Source: CAVQBJ01 sp963819075 (lineage in GTDB: Bacteria > Actinomycetota > Thermoleophilia > Solirubrobacterales > Solirubrobacteraceae). Taken from it: a DNA stretch of 64,000 bases. The notes under the pieces are model-generated. The model was given only the letters and a program-made list of their open reading frames with translations, was not told where the DNA came from and did not search any database. The DNA lies in NCBI GenBank assembly GCA_963819075.1, contig CAWFUP010000001.1, positions 1,203,097 to 1,267,096 of the forward strand, read 5' to 3'. A program made the position numbers and the translations under genes. Below, piece after piece: positions 43,104 through 52,459 of this stretch. Numbering within the stretch: position 1 is the first letter of the stretch; each line of letters begins with the position of its first letter.

Positions 43104-44531
43104 TCAAGCAGCCTGGACCGCGGTCGCGGCTCGGAGTCCCGACTCGATCGCGCCTTGGATCCAGGCGTGCCACAGCGAGCAGTGCTCGCCGGCGAAGTGA
43201 ACGCGACCCTCGGACCGCTCGATGTGCGGATGCAGCGCCGTCTCCTGGCCGGGCTCGAACAGCGCGAACGCCCCGACGGCGTACGGGTCGTCGTACCAGG
43301 CGTAGGAGGCGCCACCCTCGCACTCCTCGCGGATCTCGGGGTGGATCTTGGCCACGTCGTGGATCGCGCGCTCGACGCGGTCCTCGGGCGTGAGCGCGCC
43401 CCACCTCGCGGCATCCTGGCCCCACGTGTAGCTCGCGAGCAGCACGCCGCGCGGATCGCCGTCCTCGGGAGGATGCGACGGGTAGACGATCCGCCGGATG
43501 GGCAGATCGGTGACGGTCACGCCACCCACGATCCCCTGCTTCTCCCAGAAGCGCGTGCGAACCTGCAAGAGGATCTTCGTCGACGGGTTGTAGTTGAGCT
43601 CGCGGATCGCCCGGTACTTGCCGCGCGACAGCGCGGGGCGAAAGTCGATGTGACGCAGCACGCCGAAGGGCACGGTGCAGATGCAGAAGTCACCCTGCAC
43701 GCTCCCGGTGCCGCCGCCGGGCGCCGTGTAGCGCGCGGTCACCTGATCGGCGTCCTGCTCGACCGCGACGACATGGCAGCCGAGGCGCACGCGGGACCGC
43801 AACTGGGCATAGAAAGCGTGTGGCAGCCGGTCCATCCCGCCGACGACCTCCTGCATGTCCTCGAACGCGCGGCCGACGATCTCCCGCAGCTGCTCGACCA
43901 CCGAGACCCGCATGTTGCTCTCGCGGAAGCTCATCAGTCCGTAGAGCTCCAGCGCGTCCTCGGAGAAGCCACGCTCGAGCAGGAACCGCCGGATCGAGTA
44001 GCCGTCGAAGTCCCTTCCCAGTTCGGCGAGCATCACCTCGCCCTCGCGGTCGTAGCGCTCGCGGACGTCGCGCGTCGCCTCCTCCCATAGCTGCGCCCAG
44101 GTCCGGCTCTGCTCGTGAGCGGCGAGCTTGAGCGGCATCAGGTCGGGGTCGCGCTCGACGTCGGCGAGCTTGACTCGCCGCCCGGCGAGGTACAGCGGCG
44201 CCTCGGCACAGCGCATCAGGAACGGCCGCAGCGGGACGCCGAGCCGCTCGCAGTATTCGAGCGTGAGCCCGTGGACGCGGGGAATGCGCATCGCCCCGGC
44301 CTCGGCGTAGAGGCCGGGGGCGAACGTGCGCAGCGTCAGCAGCCGCCCGCCGACCCGGTTCTGCGCCTCCAGGACGACCGGGTCGTGGCCCTGCTCGGCG
44401 AGCTCGAGGGCCGCGACCAGGCCGGCGATCCCGGCGCCGATGACGATGACCCGCTTGCGCGGCCCTCGTCGCGCCTCCAGACCGGCGGCCAGTGGCATTG
44501 ACGGCGTCGCAAGCGTCGGAGCATCGGTCAT
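43104..44531 (-). CDS. Flavin monoamine oxidase-family protein
   Basis: A 475-residue FAD enzyme. The dinucleotide-binding motif KRVIVIGAGIAGLVAALELAEQGHDPVVLEAQNRVGGRL is followed by GLYAEAGAMRIPRVH; late motifs include GDFCICTVPFGVLRHIDFRP and the C-terminal GRVHFAGEHCSLWHAWIQGAIESGLRAA. This is the amine oxidase/L-amino-acid oxidase group, oxidising a primary amine or amino acid with O2. ATG 44531 (MTDAPTLA) is preferred to an upstream start at 44654 that lacks support. An adjoining kinase is divergent. Confidence 0.83.
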   Translation of the reverse strand: MTDAPTLATPSMPLAAGLEARRGPRKRVIVIGAGIAGLVAALELAEQGHDPVVLEAQNRVGGRLLTLRTFAPGLYAEAGAMRIPRVHGLTLEYCERLGVPLRPFLMRCAEAPLYLAGRRVKLADVERDPDLMPLKLAAHEQSRTWAQLWEEATRDVRERYDREGEVMLAELGRDFDGYSIRRFLLERGFSEDALELYGLMSFRESNMRVSVVEQLREIVGRAFEDMQEVVGGMDRLPHAFYAQLRSRVRLGCHVVAVEQDADQVTARYTAPGGGTGSVQGDFCICTVPFGVLRHIDFRPALSRGKYRAIRELNYNPSTKILLQVRTRFWEKQGIVGGVTVTDLPIRRIVYPSHPPEDGDPRGVLLASYTWGQDAARWGALTPEDRVERAIHDVAKIHPEIREECEGGASYAWYDDPYAVGAFALFEPGQETALHPHIERSEGRVHFAGEHCSLWHAWIQGAIESGLRAATAVQAA

Positions 44532-44613
44532 GGGGCAATAACGGGGCTGTGAGCCTATCGTGCCCACGCGCCGGGCAGGCGCCGGGTGGCACGGGTCTGG
44601 CATGCTCTGAGCC

Positions 44614-45477
44614 GTGACGGATCCGACGCGCGATCCCGACCCGCTGATCGGCACCCGCGTCGAGGGCTACCTCGTCGAGTCGCTCGTCGGTGTCGGCGCC
44701 ATGGGCCACGTCTACCGGGCCATCGACGGGGACGGCGGTCCGGTGGCGCTCAAGCTCGTGCGCAGCGAGATCGCCCACGAGGAGGTCTTTCGCAAGCGCT
44801 TCCTGCGCGAGGCCATGATCGCCCAGCAGATCAAGGACCCACACGTCGTTCCGGTACTCGAGCTCGGCGAGCACGAAGGCGTGCCCTACCTCATCCAGCC
44901 GTTCATCGAGGGCGGGTCGCTGGCCGACAAGCTCGCGGCCGAGCGGCGCCTGCCCGCGTCCACCGTGCTGCCGATCTGCCGGCAGGTGGCCCAGGGCCTG
45001 GACGCGCTGTTCGCCGGCGGCATGGTGCACCGAGACGTCAAGCCCGCGAACGTGATGCTCGATCCCGATGGGACCGCCCACATCACCGACTTCGGCCTGG
45101 CCAAGGTGCTCGGGGGCAGCATGCTCACGCGGCCGGGCCAGGCGCTCGGCTCACTCGACTACATGGCGCCCGAGCAGATCCGCGGCGAGACGGTCGGCGC
45201 GGCGACGGACGTCTACTCGCTCGGCTGCGTGACGTACGAGTGCTTCACGGGCGCCCCGCCGTTTGCCCATCGCCCGGGGATGCGGGTGATCATGGCGCAG
45301 ATCTCCGAGGACCCCCCGGATCCGTGTGCGAAGCTGCCCGAGCTCTCGGCCGAGCTCGGCCGGGCCATCCTGTCGGCCCTCGAGAAGGACCCCGCTGAGC
45401 GCCCGCCCAAGGCCAGCGAGTACGCGCGCCGCCTCGCCGAGGCGCACGAGGCCGCCGGCGCCTCAACCGGCTTGTAG
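44614..45477 (+). CDS. Serine/threonine protein kinase (soluble, kinase domain only)
   Basis: A 287-residue Hanks-type kinase with no transmembrane or PASTA part. Seen: glycine loop ESLVGVGAMGHVYRAI, VALKLV (ATP Lys), FRKRFLREAMIAQQI, catalytic GMVHRDVKPANVMLD, DFGLAKVL, LGSLDYMAPEQIRG and TDVYSLGCVTYECFTGAPPF. Strongly similar in wording to the kinase at 61645-62481 (EHEGVP-LIQ, LTRPGQ-LGS-YMAPEQ, PF-RPGM), so the two are paralogues. CATGCT lies 7 nt before GTG 44614. Substrates unknown. Confidence 0.88.
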   Translation: MTDPTRDPDPLIGTRVEGYLVESLVGVGAMGHVYRAIDGDGGPVALKLVRSEIAHEEVFRKRFLREAMIAQQIKDPHVVPVLELGEHEGVPYLIQPFIEGGSLADKLAAERRLPASTVLPICRQVAQGLDALFAGGMVHRDVKPANVMLDPDGTAHITDFGLAKVLGGSMLTRPGQALGSLDYMAPEQIRGETVGAATDVYSLGCVTYECFTGAPPFAHRPGMRVIMAQISEDPPDPCAKLPELSAELGRAILSALEKDPAERPPKASEYARRLAEAHEAAGASTGL

Positions 45478-45480
45478 CAT
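45475..45480 (+). promoter_or_regulatory. Putative -10 element of the DUF427 gene
   Basis: TAGCAT, beginning with the stop codon of the kinase gene and ending 6 nt before ATG 45487. Confidence 0.35.
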
Positions 45481-45486
45481 GGCCGC

Positions 45487-46335
45487 ATGGCCACTCTCCT
45501 GCGTGCGGCCCGGGCGCGCCTGCTGGATGAGCTGCGATACGAGCCGACCGAGAAGCGCGTTCGCGCCTCGCTCGGCGGAGTGACGATCGCCGACAGCACA
45601 CGCGCCGTGCTCGTCTGGGAGCCGAAGCGGGTGCTGCCCTCCTACGCGGTGCCCGAGGAGGATCTGCGCGTCGAGCTCGTGCCGAGCACGAGGGCCGCCG
45701 GGCCCGGGACCGCGGACGATCCGGCGGAGCGCCCTGTCCTCCACGGTGGCGTCCCGTTCGGCGTGCACTCGACCGCCGGCGAGGCGCTGGCGATCCGCGC
45801 CGGCGGCGAGACGCTCGCCGACGCGGCGTTCCGACCGGCCGACGCGGATCTGCGCGGGTATGTGGTGCTCGACTTCTACGCCTTCGACGCGTGGCACGAG
45901 GAGGACGAGCCGATCGTCTCGCACCCCCGCGATCCGTATCACCGGGTCGATATCCGACAGAGCTCCAGGCACGTGCGCATCGAGCTGGAATCCGAGCTGC
46001 TGGCCGAGAGCTCGCGGCCGCACCTCGTCTTCGAGACGAGCCTGCCGGTTCGCTTCTACCTTCCGCGCGAGGACGTGCGGGTGCCGCTGCGCGCGAGCGA
46101 CAAGCGGACGTACTGCGCCTACAAGGGCGAGGCGTCCTACTGGTCGCTCGACGTGAACGGAGTCGAGCGCGCGAACCTCCTCTGGAGCTACGAACGCCCG
46201 CTGCGCGAGGCCGCGGACATCACGGGCCTGGTCGCCTTCTTCGACGAGAAGGTTGAGGTTACCGTCGACGGCGAGCGCCGCGGGGCGCCGCAGGGCGCGA
46301 TCCCGGCCACGATCGTCGAGGAGGCCGGGGTCTAG
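45487..46335 (+). CDS. DUF427-domain protein
   Basis: A 282-residue protein with two DUF427-type beta barrels: the first about residues 17-110 (KRVRASLGGVTIADSTRAVLVWEPKRVLPSYAVPEEDLR) and a second with SSRHVRIELESELLAESSRPHLVFETSLPVRFYLPREDVRV, CAYKGEASYWSL and AFFDEKVEVTVDGE. Members are widespread in actinobacteria and unassigned in function. It follows the kinase after 9 bp and its end overlaps the convergent acyl-CoA dehydrogenase by 4 bp. Confidence 0.78.
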   Translation: MATLLRAARARLLDELRYEPTEKRVRASLGGVTIADSTRAVLVWEPKRVLPSYAVPEEDLRVELVPSTRAAGPGTADDPAERPVLHGGVPFGVHSTAGEALAIRAGGETLADAAFRPADADLRGYVVLDFYAFDAWHEEDEPIVSHPRDPYHRVDIRQSSRHVRIELESELLAESSRPHLVFETSLPVRFYLPREDVRVPLRASDKRTYCAYKGEASYWSLDVNGVERANLLWSYERPLREAADITGLVAFFDEKVEVTVDGERRGAPQGAIPATIVEEAGV

Positions 46336-47474
46336 GAGACGCCGAGCATCGCGGCGAGGCGGATCCGCTGCATCTCGTTCGTGCCCGAGTAGATCGGCGC
46401 CCCGACGGCGGCGCGGAGGTCCTTCTCCAGGCCGGCCTCGCGCATGTAGCCGCGGCCGCCGAAGATCTGCACCGCCGCCAGCGCCGAGGCGAGGTTCGCC
46501 TCGCTGGTCACGATCTTGACCATCGATATCTCGGCCGTCACGCTGCGCCGCCGGGCGAAGCGGGCGGCCGTGTCGTACAGATGCTTGCGCGAGGTCTCGA
46601 CCCCGATCTTCTGGTCGACGATCAGGCCGGCGACGTACTGGTTCGAGCCGATCGGGCGGCCGAACTGGGTCCGCGTCTTCGCGTAGTCGATGCAACGCTC
46701 GAGACGGTGCTGCATCTCGCCGACCATCATGATGAAGATGCAGAGGATCTCCCAGGTCATGACGTGCTCGAGGATGAAGAAGCCGGATCCGATCTTGCCG
46801 AGCACGTTCTCCTTCGGCACGCGGCAGTCGGTGAACTCCAGCTCGCCGATCGGTGAGGTGTTGAGACCCATCTTCGGGATCGGTTCCCCGACGCGCAGTC
46901 CGGGCGTGTCGACCTCGACGAGGAACGCGGTGATGCCCGTGGCGCCGCCCTCGACGTCCATCTTCGCGTACACGGTGATCAGGTCGGCCACAGGGCCGCT
47001 CGTGCAGAAGGCCTTCTTGCCGTTCAGGACGTAGTCGTCGCCGTCGGCCGTGGCCGTCGTGGTCATCGAGGTGGCATCCGATCCGGCCTCGGGCTCGGAG
47101 ATCGCATGCGCCCCGAGGATCTCACCGTCGACGAGGCGGCGCAGGTAGCGCTCCTTGAGCTCGTCGGAGCCAAACCGCTGGATCGGAAGCGCGACGCTGA
47201 CGATCTGCGTCGCCACGCTGAACAGCAGGCCGCTGTCGCGGCAGCCGTAGCCGAGATTCTCGAGCACGTACACCATCGTCAGGGCGTCGTGACCGAGACC
47301 GCCCCACTGCGGATCGAAGGGCAGCCGCAGGACGCCGGTCTCGCGAATGAGCTCCCACTTCTGGCGCGGAAACACGTTCGCCGCGTCGTCCTCGATGTGC
47401 CCGGCGCTGAGCGCCTCGTGGTACTGGTCGAGGGACTTCCTCAGCGCCTTCTGCTCGTCATTCCATTCGATCAT
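46332..47474 (-). CDS. Acyl-CoA dehydrogenase-family protein (possible carrier-bound aminoacyl oxidase)
   Basis: A 380-residue flavoenzyme, last gene of the minus-strand cluster operon. Seen: LGAHAISEPEAGSDATSMTTTA, GKKAFCTSGPVADLITVYAK (FAD), RTQFGRPIGSNQYV and C-terminal GGRGYMREAGLEKDLRAAVGAPIYSGTNEMQRIRLA. In the classical enzyme the catalytic Glu sits in IYEGTSEIQ; here that position is Ser (IYSGTNEMQ), as also seen in IVD/prolyl-carrier oxidases that place the base elsewhere. With an adenylation enzyme and carrier protein in the same operon, it may desaturate a carrier-bound amino acid. GAAGGG precedes the ATG. Confidence 0.83.
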   Translation of the reverse strand: MIEWNDEQKALRKSLDQYHEALSAGHIEDDAANVFPRQKWELIRETGVLRLPFDPQWGGLGHDALTMVYVLENLGYGCRDSGLLFSVATQIVSVALPIQRFGSDELKERYLRRLVDGEILGAHAISEPEAGSDATSMTTTATADGDDYVLNGKKAFCTSGPVADLITVYAKMDVEGGATGITAFLVEVDTPGLRVGEPIPKMGLNTSPIGELEFTDCRVPKENVLGKIGSGFFILEHVMTWEILCIFIMMVGEMQHRLERCIDYAKTRTQFGRPIGSNQYVAGLIVDQKIGVETSRKHLYDTAARFARRRSVTAEISMVKIVTSEANLASALAAVQIFGGRGYMREAGLEKDLRAAVGAPIYSGTNEMQRIRLAAMLGVS

Positions 47475-47519
47475 CGGCCGCCCTTCCGCTCGGAACGCTC
47501 GCCGGTCTCACCGTCGCGC

Positions 47520-47894
47520 TCAGTAGGCGGACGACGCGTCGCCGTCGAGGTTGTGCGCCTCGTCGCCCTTCAGGGCGGGAGTGAACATGCACACCAGGCG
47601 CAGGTCCTCGTCGGGCGCAGCGAGCAGATAGTGGGCGTCGCGCTGGTCGAGCGCGTACATCGTGCCCGGCTCGATCACGTGCTCGGTTCCGTCGAGCTCG
47701 ATCACCGAGCCCCTGCCCTCGATGCAGTAGCAGGCCTCGAGGTGGTTCTCGTACTCGAGCAGCGACTTCGTCCCCGCGTTGACGATCGTGTCGGTGAGCG
47801 TGTAGCCCATACCGTCGGCTTCCAGCAGGAACCGGCGGCTCACACCGTTGCCCCATTCAACGGTCTTGACCTCTGACAGCGAGCGAATGATCAT
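47520..47894 (-). CDS. Ectoine synthase-like cupin (EctC family)
   Basis: A 124-residue cupin matching EctC throughout: MIIRSLSEVK, ADGMGYTLTDTIVNAGTKSLLEYENHLEACYCIEGRGSV and PGTMYALDQRDAHYLLAA, DLRLVCMFTPALKG. The Glu (HLEA), Tyr (MYALD) and His (DAHYL) correspond to the iron ligands of ectoine synthase. EctC closes N-acetyl-diaminobutyrate into ectoine, but ectA and ectB are not nearby and the operon is a biosynthetic one, so a different ring-closing role is likely. A clear GAGGAGG lies before the ATG. C-terminus is slightly shorter than usual. Confidence 0.8.
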   Translation of the reverse strand: MIIRSLSEVKTVEWGNGVSRRFLLEADGMGYTLTDTIVNAGTKSLLEYENHLEACYCIEGRGSVIELDGTEHVIEPGTMYALDQRDAHYLLAAPDEDLRLVCMFTPALKGDEAHNLDGDASSAY

Positions 47895-47957
47895 CGGTAC
47901 CTCCTCTTCGACTGCGAGTTAGTGAACATCGTCTGGTCCGCGCGGCGCGCGCATCCG

Positions 47958-48841
47958 TTACGACGGTGCGGTGGAAAGGCTGCTCGTCACCTTGACCGTC
48001 TTCGGGGCGACCCCGAGCTCGCCGAGCAGGACGCGGAAGTCCTCGACGACGTCACGCCGATTCATCAGCGCGCCCGCGACACAGGCGACGCAGGTGCTGC
48101 CGACGATCGCCGCATCGGCCCCGACCTGCCCGAGGGCGTCGATGTGCTCGCGGTCTCTTGACGCCGAATCCGACGGCGATCGGCGCGGTTGCCGTGTCGC
48201 GCAACGTTTCCAGGGCGGGCACGAGCGTCGTCGGATCGGGCGGACCGACATCACCGCTGCGGCCGTAATGCGAGACGAGATAGATGTAGGCCGAACCGTG
48301 CTCGGCCGCGTCGCGCAGGACGTCCGGCTCGGAGTTGGTGTAACAGGTCGTCACGATCGGCTGACCGACCGAGGAGGCCGCCTCGTAGTACTCGTCGCGC
48401 AGTCGCGGCGGTAGACCGTGGATGAGCAGCCCGTCGGCGCCCGAGGAGGACACGCGCCCGACGAACTCCTGCAGCGAGGTGCCCTTGATCGAGTGGCTCC
48501 AGTCGGCGAGCAGCGCGATCTTCAGGTGTGACAGTCGCGGGGCAGCCTTCTCGACGAAGGACAGGACGGCGTCGAGGTCGACTCCGCCCTTGAGCGCGCG
48601 CTTGGCCGAGCGCTTGATCACGGTCCCGTCGGTGGGCGAGTCCGGGAACGGGACGGCGAGCTCGAGGCAGTCGACCCTGTGGTCGTCGAGCAGGCGGACG
48701 ACGTTCCGGAGCACGTCGAGCGGCGGATCGCCGGCGTTGAGGAACAGCGCGAGTCCGGGGCTGCCGGGTTGCCGGTCGGCAAAGAAGCCCTGCCCCGGCG
48801 GCCTGTCCCTGGCGAGTGCTGTCGGGTGTGCTCGTGTTCAC
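47958..48841 (-). pseudogene. TrpA-like tryptophan synthase alpha chain, frameshifted
   Basis: A TIM-barrel TrpA homologue of about 294 residues. The main frame has LFLNAGDPPLDVLRNVV, CLELAVPFPDSPTDGTVIKRSA (catalytic Glu and Asp both kept), LLADWSHSIKG, GLLIHGLPPRLRDEYYE and PIAVGFGVK; the last 65 residues (REHIDALGQVGADAAIVGSTCV) are in another frame. Two +1 indels explain this: in CCCC 48793-48796, and near GG 48152-48153. GTG 48841 is 12 nt after the trpD stop. No trpB is present, so it could release free indole from indoleglycerol phosphate. Confidence 0.72.
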
Positions 48842-48853
48842 GTTACCGTCTCC

Positions 48854-49925
48854 CTATCCGCCTGATTTCATTCCCGGCGCGCTGCCGGCCGCCGCGTGCA
48901 CGCGCTCGGCGCGCATCCGTTCGATCAGCTTCGCCGGCTCGCCCTTGGTCATCGCCTCGCCGGCCATCGCGAGCGCCTCGGGCCAGTCGCCCGCGACCTC
49001 GCAGTTGATGGCCAGGGCGGCCGCGTTGAGCTTGATGCTCTCGATCGCCGGCGTCGGACCGTCGCCTCCGATCAGGGCCATGAAGTGGCTCACCGTCGAG
49101 TCGAGGTCGCTCACCGGGCGCAGCTCGTCGAAGGAGCCCGCCGCTGAGCCCGAGCTCGGCGGGCGAAAGCGTGAACTCCTCGTCGCGCGCGCTGTCGTAC
49201 ACCTGGCTGTCGACGATGCTGAGCAGCTCGTCGGCGCCGAGCTCGTTGGAGCACAGCCACAGTCGCTTGCTCGTGTCCTGCGCCGCCAGCTCGCGGAAGG
49301 TCGGCAGCACCGAGTGGTCGGACACGCCCGTGATCTGCGTCGACACCGGCACGGCGCCGAGGAAGGGACCGACCACGTTGAAGAAGCGGCCCAGCTCCTT
49401 CATGCCGAACGGGAGGATGCCGCGGGCCAGCAGCCTGAGCTCCTTCGGGTAAACGAAGGCGCCCGCGCAGGCGATGTTGAACGTCTGCAGCATCTCCTCG
49501 GTCTGCTCGTAGCTCGTCGTGAGCGGGATCCCGAGCCGCTCGAGCAGGTCGATCGAACCGGTGCGGCTCGCGTAGGCCCGCGAGCCCGTCTTGATCACCC
49601 TCGCCCCGAGCGCGGCGGCCACGAAGGCCGACGCCGTCGAGAGGTTGAACGTGCTCGGGCCGCCGCCGGTGCCGACGATGTTGACCGTCGGCCGCGCAGG
49701 CGGGTCCGGCTGCGGGTTGCGCGCTCTCAGCGAACGCAGCATCGCGGCGATCGAGTCGCCATCCGGCGTACGCGTGGTCAGCGAGCAGACCGCGGCCAGC
49801 GCCTCGCCGTCGCGCAGATCGCGCCCCCGCAGCCGGTCCCAGAAGTCACCCCAGATCGATTCCTCGATCGGGTACCTCCGGTTGACGAGCTCGGACAGCA
49901 GCTCGGACTCCGGGCTATTCGGCAT
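48854..49925 (-). pseudogene. TrpD-like anthranilate phosphoribosyltransferase, frameshifted
   Basis: A TrpD homologue of about 357 residues. The PRPP-binding motif reads NIVGTGGGPSTFNLSTASAFVAAALG (classical GTGGDGxxTFN has Asp at the fifth place), followed by ARVIKTGSRAYASRTGSIDLLERLGIP where classical TrpD has KHGNR. GVFNVVGPFLGAV-type segment FFNVVGPFLGAVPVSTQITGVS is present. An extra base in CCC 49137-49139 shifts the last 90 residues (VSDLDSTVSHFMALIGGDG to MKSGG). The changed anthranilate-site residues suggest an altered substrate. Its start overlaps the carrier gene by 11 bp. Confidence 0.72.
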
Positions 49926-50175
49926 TCGTCGTCTCACGCGCCTGATCGATGAACGCGCTGATGGCGGCCGGCGTGCGGAAGCTCTCGGGTCCGAGCTCGG
50001 AGTCGTCGACCTCGATGTCGAACTCGGTCTCCAGCCAGGCGACCACCTTGAGCAGTCCAAGGCTGTCGACGACCCCGTTGGTCAGGAGGTCGAAGTCCGA
50101 ATCGAGCTCGTCGACTGACACATCCGGCATGAACTCCTCGACGATGAACTGCTTGACCTTGGCGGTGTTATCCAT
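49915..50175 (-). CDS. Acyl/peptidyl carrier protein
   Basis: An 86-residue carrier with the phosphopantetheine site in GVVDSLGLLKVVAWLETEF (Ser in D-S-L). The four-helix pattern and acidic character (VDELDSDFDLL, EFDIEVDDSEL) are typical. It starts within the last codons of the adenylation enzyme (8-bp overlap), so that enzyme very likely loads it with an amino or aryl acid. Intact frame. AGAGAGGA is upstream. Confidence 0.87.
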   Translation of the reverse strand: MDNTAKVKQFIVEEFMPDVSVDELDSDFDLLTNGVVDSLGLLKVVAWLETEFDIEVDDSELGPESFRTPAAISAFIDQARETTNAE

Positions 50176-51704
50176 GCGCTTGAATCCTCTCTTGGCGGGG
50201 ACCGCAACGTTTGCGATCGATCTTCCCGGTTGATGTTTTCGGTAGCGGGTCGGTCACCATGTCGATGGACGACGGCATCTCCGTCCGCGCCAGCCGGGTC
50301 GCGCAGTGCTGGCGCAGCGTCAGGCTGTTGAGCTTGCTGTCGGGTTCCTTGTACACGAGCGGCGTGCAGGCGGCTGCCGGCGAGGTCGTCCGGCACCGCG
50401 ACGACCGCCACCTCGATCACATCAGGGTGCTCCTGGATCGCCTGCTCGACGACCTGCGTGCTGACGCGCACGCCGCGCACCTTGACGTAGAAGTCGCTGC
50501 GCCCCTCGAGGGTCAGCGAGCCGTCCTCGTGGCGGCGCACGATGTCACCGGTGCGGAAATAGCGCTTCTCGCCGCGTCCATCGTCCGGGTAGGCGACGAA
50601 CTTGCCCTCGTTGAGTGCGGCGTCGAGATAGCCCGTGCGTCTGGAATGGAGTCGCAGACGAGCAGCTCGCCGGTTCCCTCGCCCTCGAGGAATCCGCCCC
50701 CGCCGTCCTCGATGAGCGCGGTGACGCCCGGCAGCGGTTGACCGACGGGAAGGTTCGCCGGAACGTCGCCGCCGGACAGCGTGAGCTCGTGCGATCAGGC
50801 TGTCGTTCGTCTCGGTGCAGCCGTAGACGTTGAAGAAGCGGGCGTTGGGAAACAGCCCGGGCAGCTCCTTGAGCGAGCTGGCCGGCATCTTGTCGCCGGT
50901 CGTGATCGCGTGCCGGACGCTCGCGAACGCGCCGGCCTCCTCGCGGGCCACGTCGATCAGCAGGCGGTAGAGCATCGGAACGGCCTGTACGACGTTCACC
51001 TCGTGGTCGGCGATCAGGCCGGCGAGGTAGCCGCCGTTCGTGCCTCGATCCTGATCGACCAGCACGACGGTCCCGCCGTACTTCAGCGTGGTCCAGATGT
51101 CGAGGAGGCAGAGATCGAAGTTCAGCGGCGCGTAGTTGAGGACGGTCGTCCCCGGCCCGATGTCGAACTGGGCGGCCGCCCAGGCGGTGAACTCGTCGAT
51201 CCCCGCGCGCGGCGAGCGGCACGATCTTCGGCAGTCCGGTCGAGCCCGAGGTCGTGAGCATGAACGACACATCGGCGGCGTCCGAGCCGGCGGGCGGCCA
51301 TTGCGCGTCGGGGGCGCGCTCGACAGCGCTGGCGGTTACCGCGGCGCCGTCGCCGGCGTGCTCCTGGGGCGCGAGCACCGCGGCTCGCGTCCGCCTGCGC
51401 GAAGAGCTGCGCGAGCGTCTCGGGCGCGAGCTCGACGGACGGGAGCACGAACGGGAGCCGGGCCCTCAGGCAGGCGAGGATGAGCGCGATCGCCTGGGGG
51501 GACTTCTTCGCCTGGATGCCCACGGGACGGTCCGGTGGGAGGTCGAGCCGCGCCAGGTCGGCGCCGGCCCTGGCCACCATGTCGGCGAGCTCGCCGCGAG
51601 TGATCAGCGCTCCCTGCCAGATGAGCGCGGGAGCCGCGGGTTGGCGGCTGGCCTGCTCGGCGAAGTGATCGGCTAGTGAAACGATGATCGTGACCCCTCG
51701 ACAC
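50168..51704 (-). pseudogene. Stand-alone adenylation enzyme (amino acid-AMP ligase), frameshifted
   Basis: An ANL-family ligase of about 510 residues, the size of free-standing adenylation enzymes. Core motifs in pieces: IWQGALITRGELADMVARAG, FMLTTSGSTGLPKIVPL (A3), NYAPLNFDLCLLDIWTTLKYGG (A4), FFNVYGCTETNDSLI (A5), KRYFRTGDIVRRHEDGSLTLEGRSDFYVKVRGVRV (A7-A8) and LPKTSTGKIDRK (A10 Lys). The pieces lie in different frames; single-base indels are needed at GGGG 51694-51697, near 51382, 51201-51204, 50790, 50635 and 50360. The A4/A5 wording does not allow a confident substrate. It activates the carrier encoded next. Confidence 0.75.
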
Positions 51705-52459
51705 CCGACTTGGTCTGCGTTTGCGATCCGTTCGGCGGCACTGTCCGCTGGTCGGTTAGAGCATTACGGTGCCGTTCGAATTCATCGACCCAGCCCTGCA
51801 CGCTGTCGCTCAGCAGCAGGCCGGTGCCAATCAGCAGGCCGCGAAAGCCCGCGGCGATCAGCTCGGCGGCGATCCGGGGCTCGGTGATCGCGCTCGCGCT
51901 GACCGGGCATGACGGTGCCGGTGGCGAGCGTGGCCTGCAGCAGCGACCGGCTCACGTCGATCTCGCCGCCGTCGCGCTCCTGGTTGCGAATGTCCTTGTT
52001 GTTGATCGCGACGATGCAGGCCTCGGCGTGTATCACGCTCTCGAGCTCAGCGACGTCGGCCACCTCGACGAACGGGGTCAGCTCGTTTTCCAGGATCCTC
52101 TCGATGAGGCTCTGGAAGGAGGACTTCGGCAGGATCCGGGCGGTGAGGAGGATCGCCGAGGCTCCCATCTGCTTCGCCTTGATGATCTGGCTCTCGCGCG
52201 TGATGAAGTCCTTCTTGAGGATCGGCAGGTCGGTCAGCTCGGCCGCGTCGCGCAGCATCTGGTCGTCACCGCCGAACCAGCGACCGGTGACGACCGAGAT
52301 GCAGGGCGCGCCCGCCGCGACGTACTGGGCGACGATCTCGCCGATCGTCCGCTCTCCCAGCAGCTCCACGTCGTTGCCATCGCGCCGCTTGATCTCCATG
52401 ATCAGCGGCACGCGCGCCGTGAGCAGCGCGTCGGCGAACCGGCCCGGTGACGCGCTCAT
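51673..52459 (-). pseudogene. TrpC-like indole-3-glycerol-phosphate synthase, frameshifted
   Basis: A TIM-barrel IGPS homologue of about 262 residues. Seen: RVPLIMEIKRRDGND (the classical E-x-K-x-x-S-P-S is changed after E-I-K), LPILKKDFITRESQIIKAKQMGASAILL (catalytic Lys), LTPFVEVADVAELE, ACIVAINNKDI, and after the shift PVSASAITEPRIAAELIAAGFRGLLIGTGLLL. One extra G in GGG 51905-51907 breaks the frame; the restored frame ends at a stop near 51673. The N-terminal helix of normal TrpC is missing. ATG overlaps the trpF stop by 4 bases. Confidence 0.75.
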
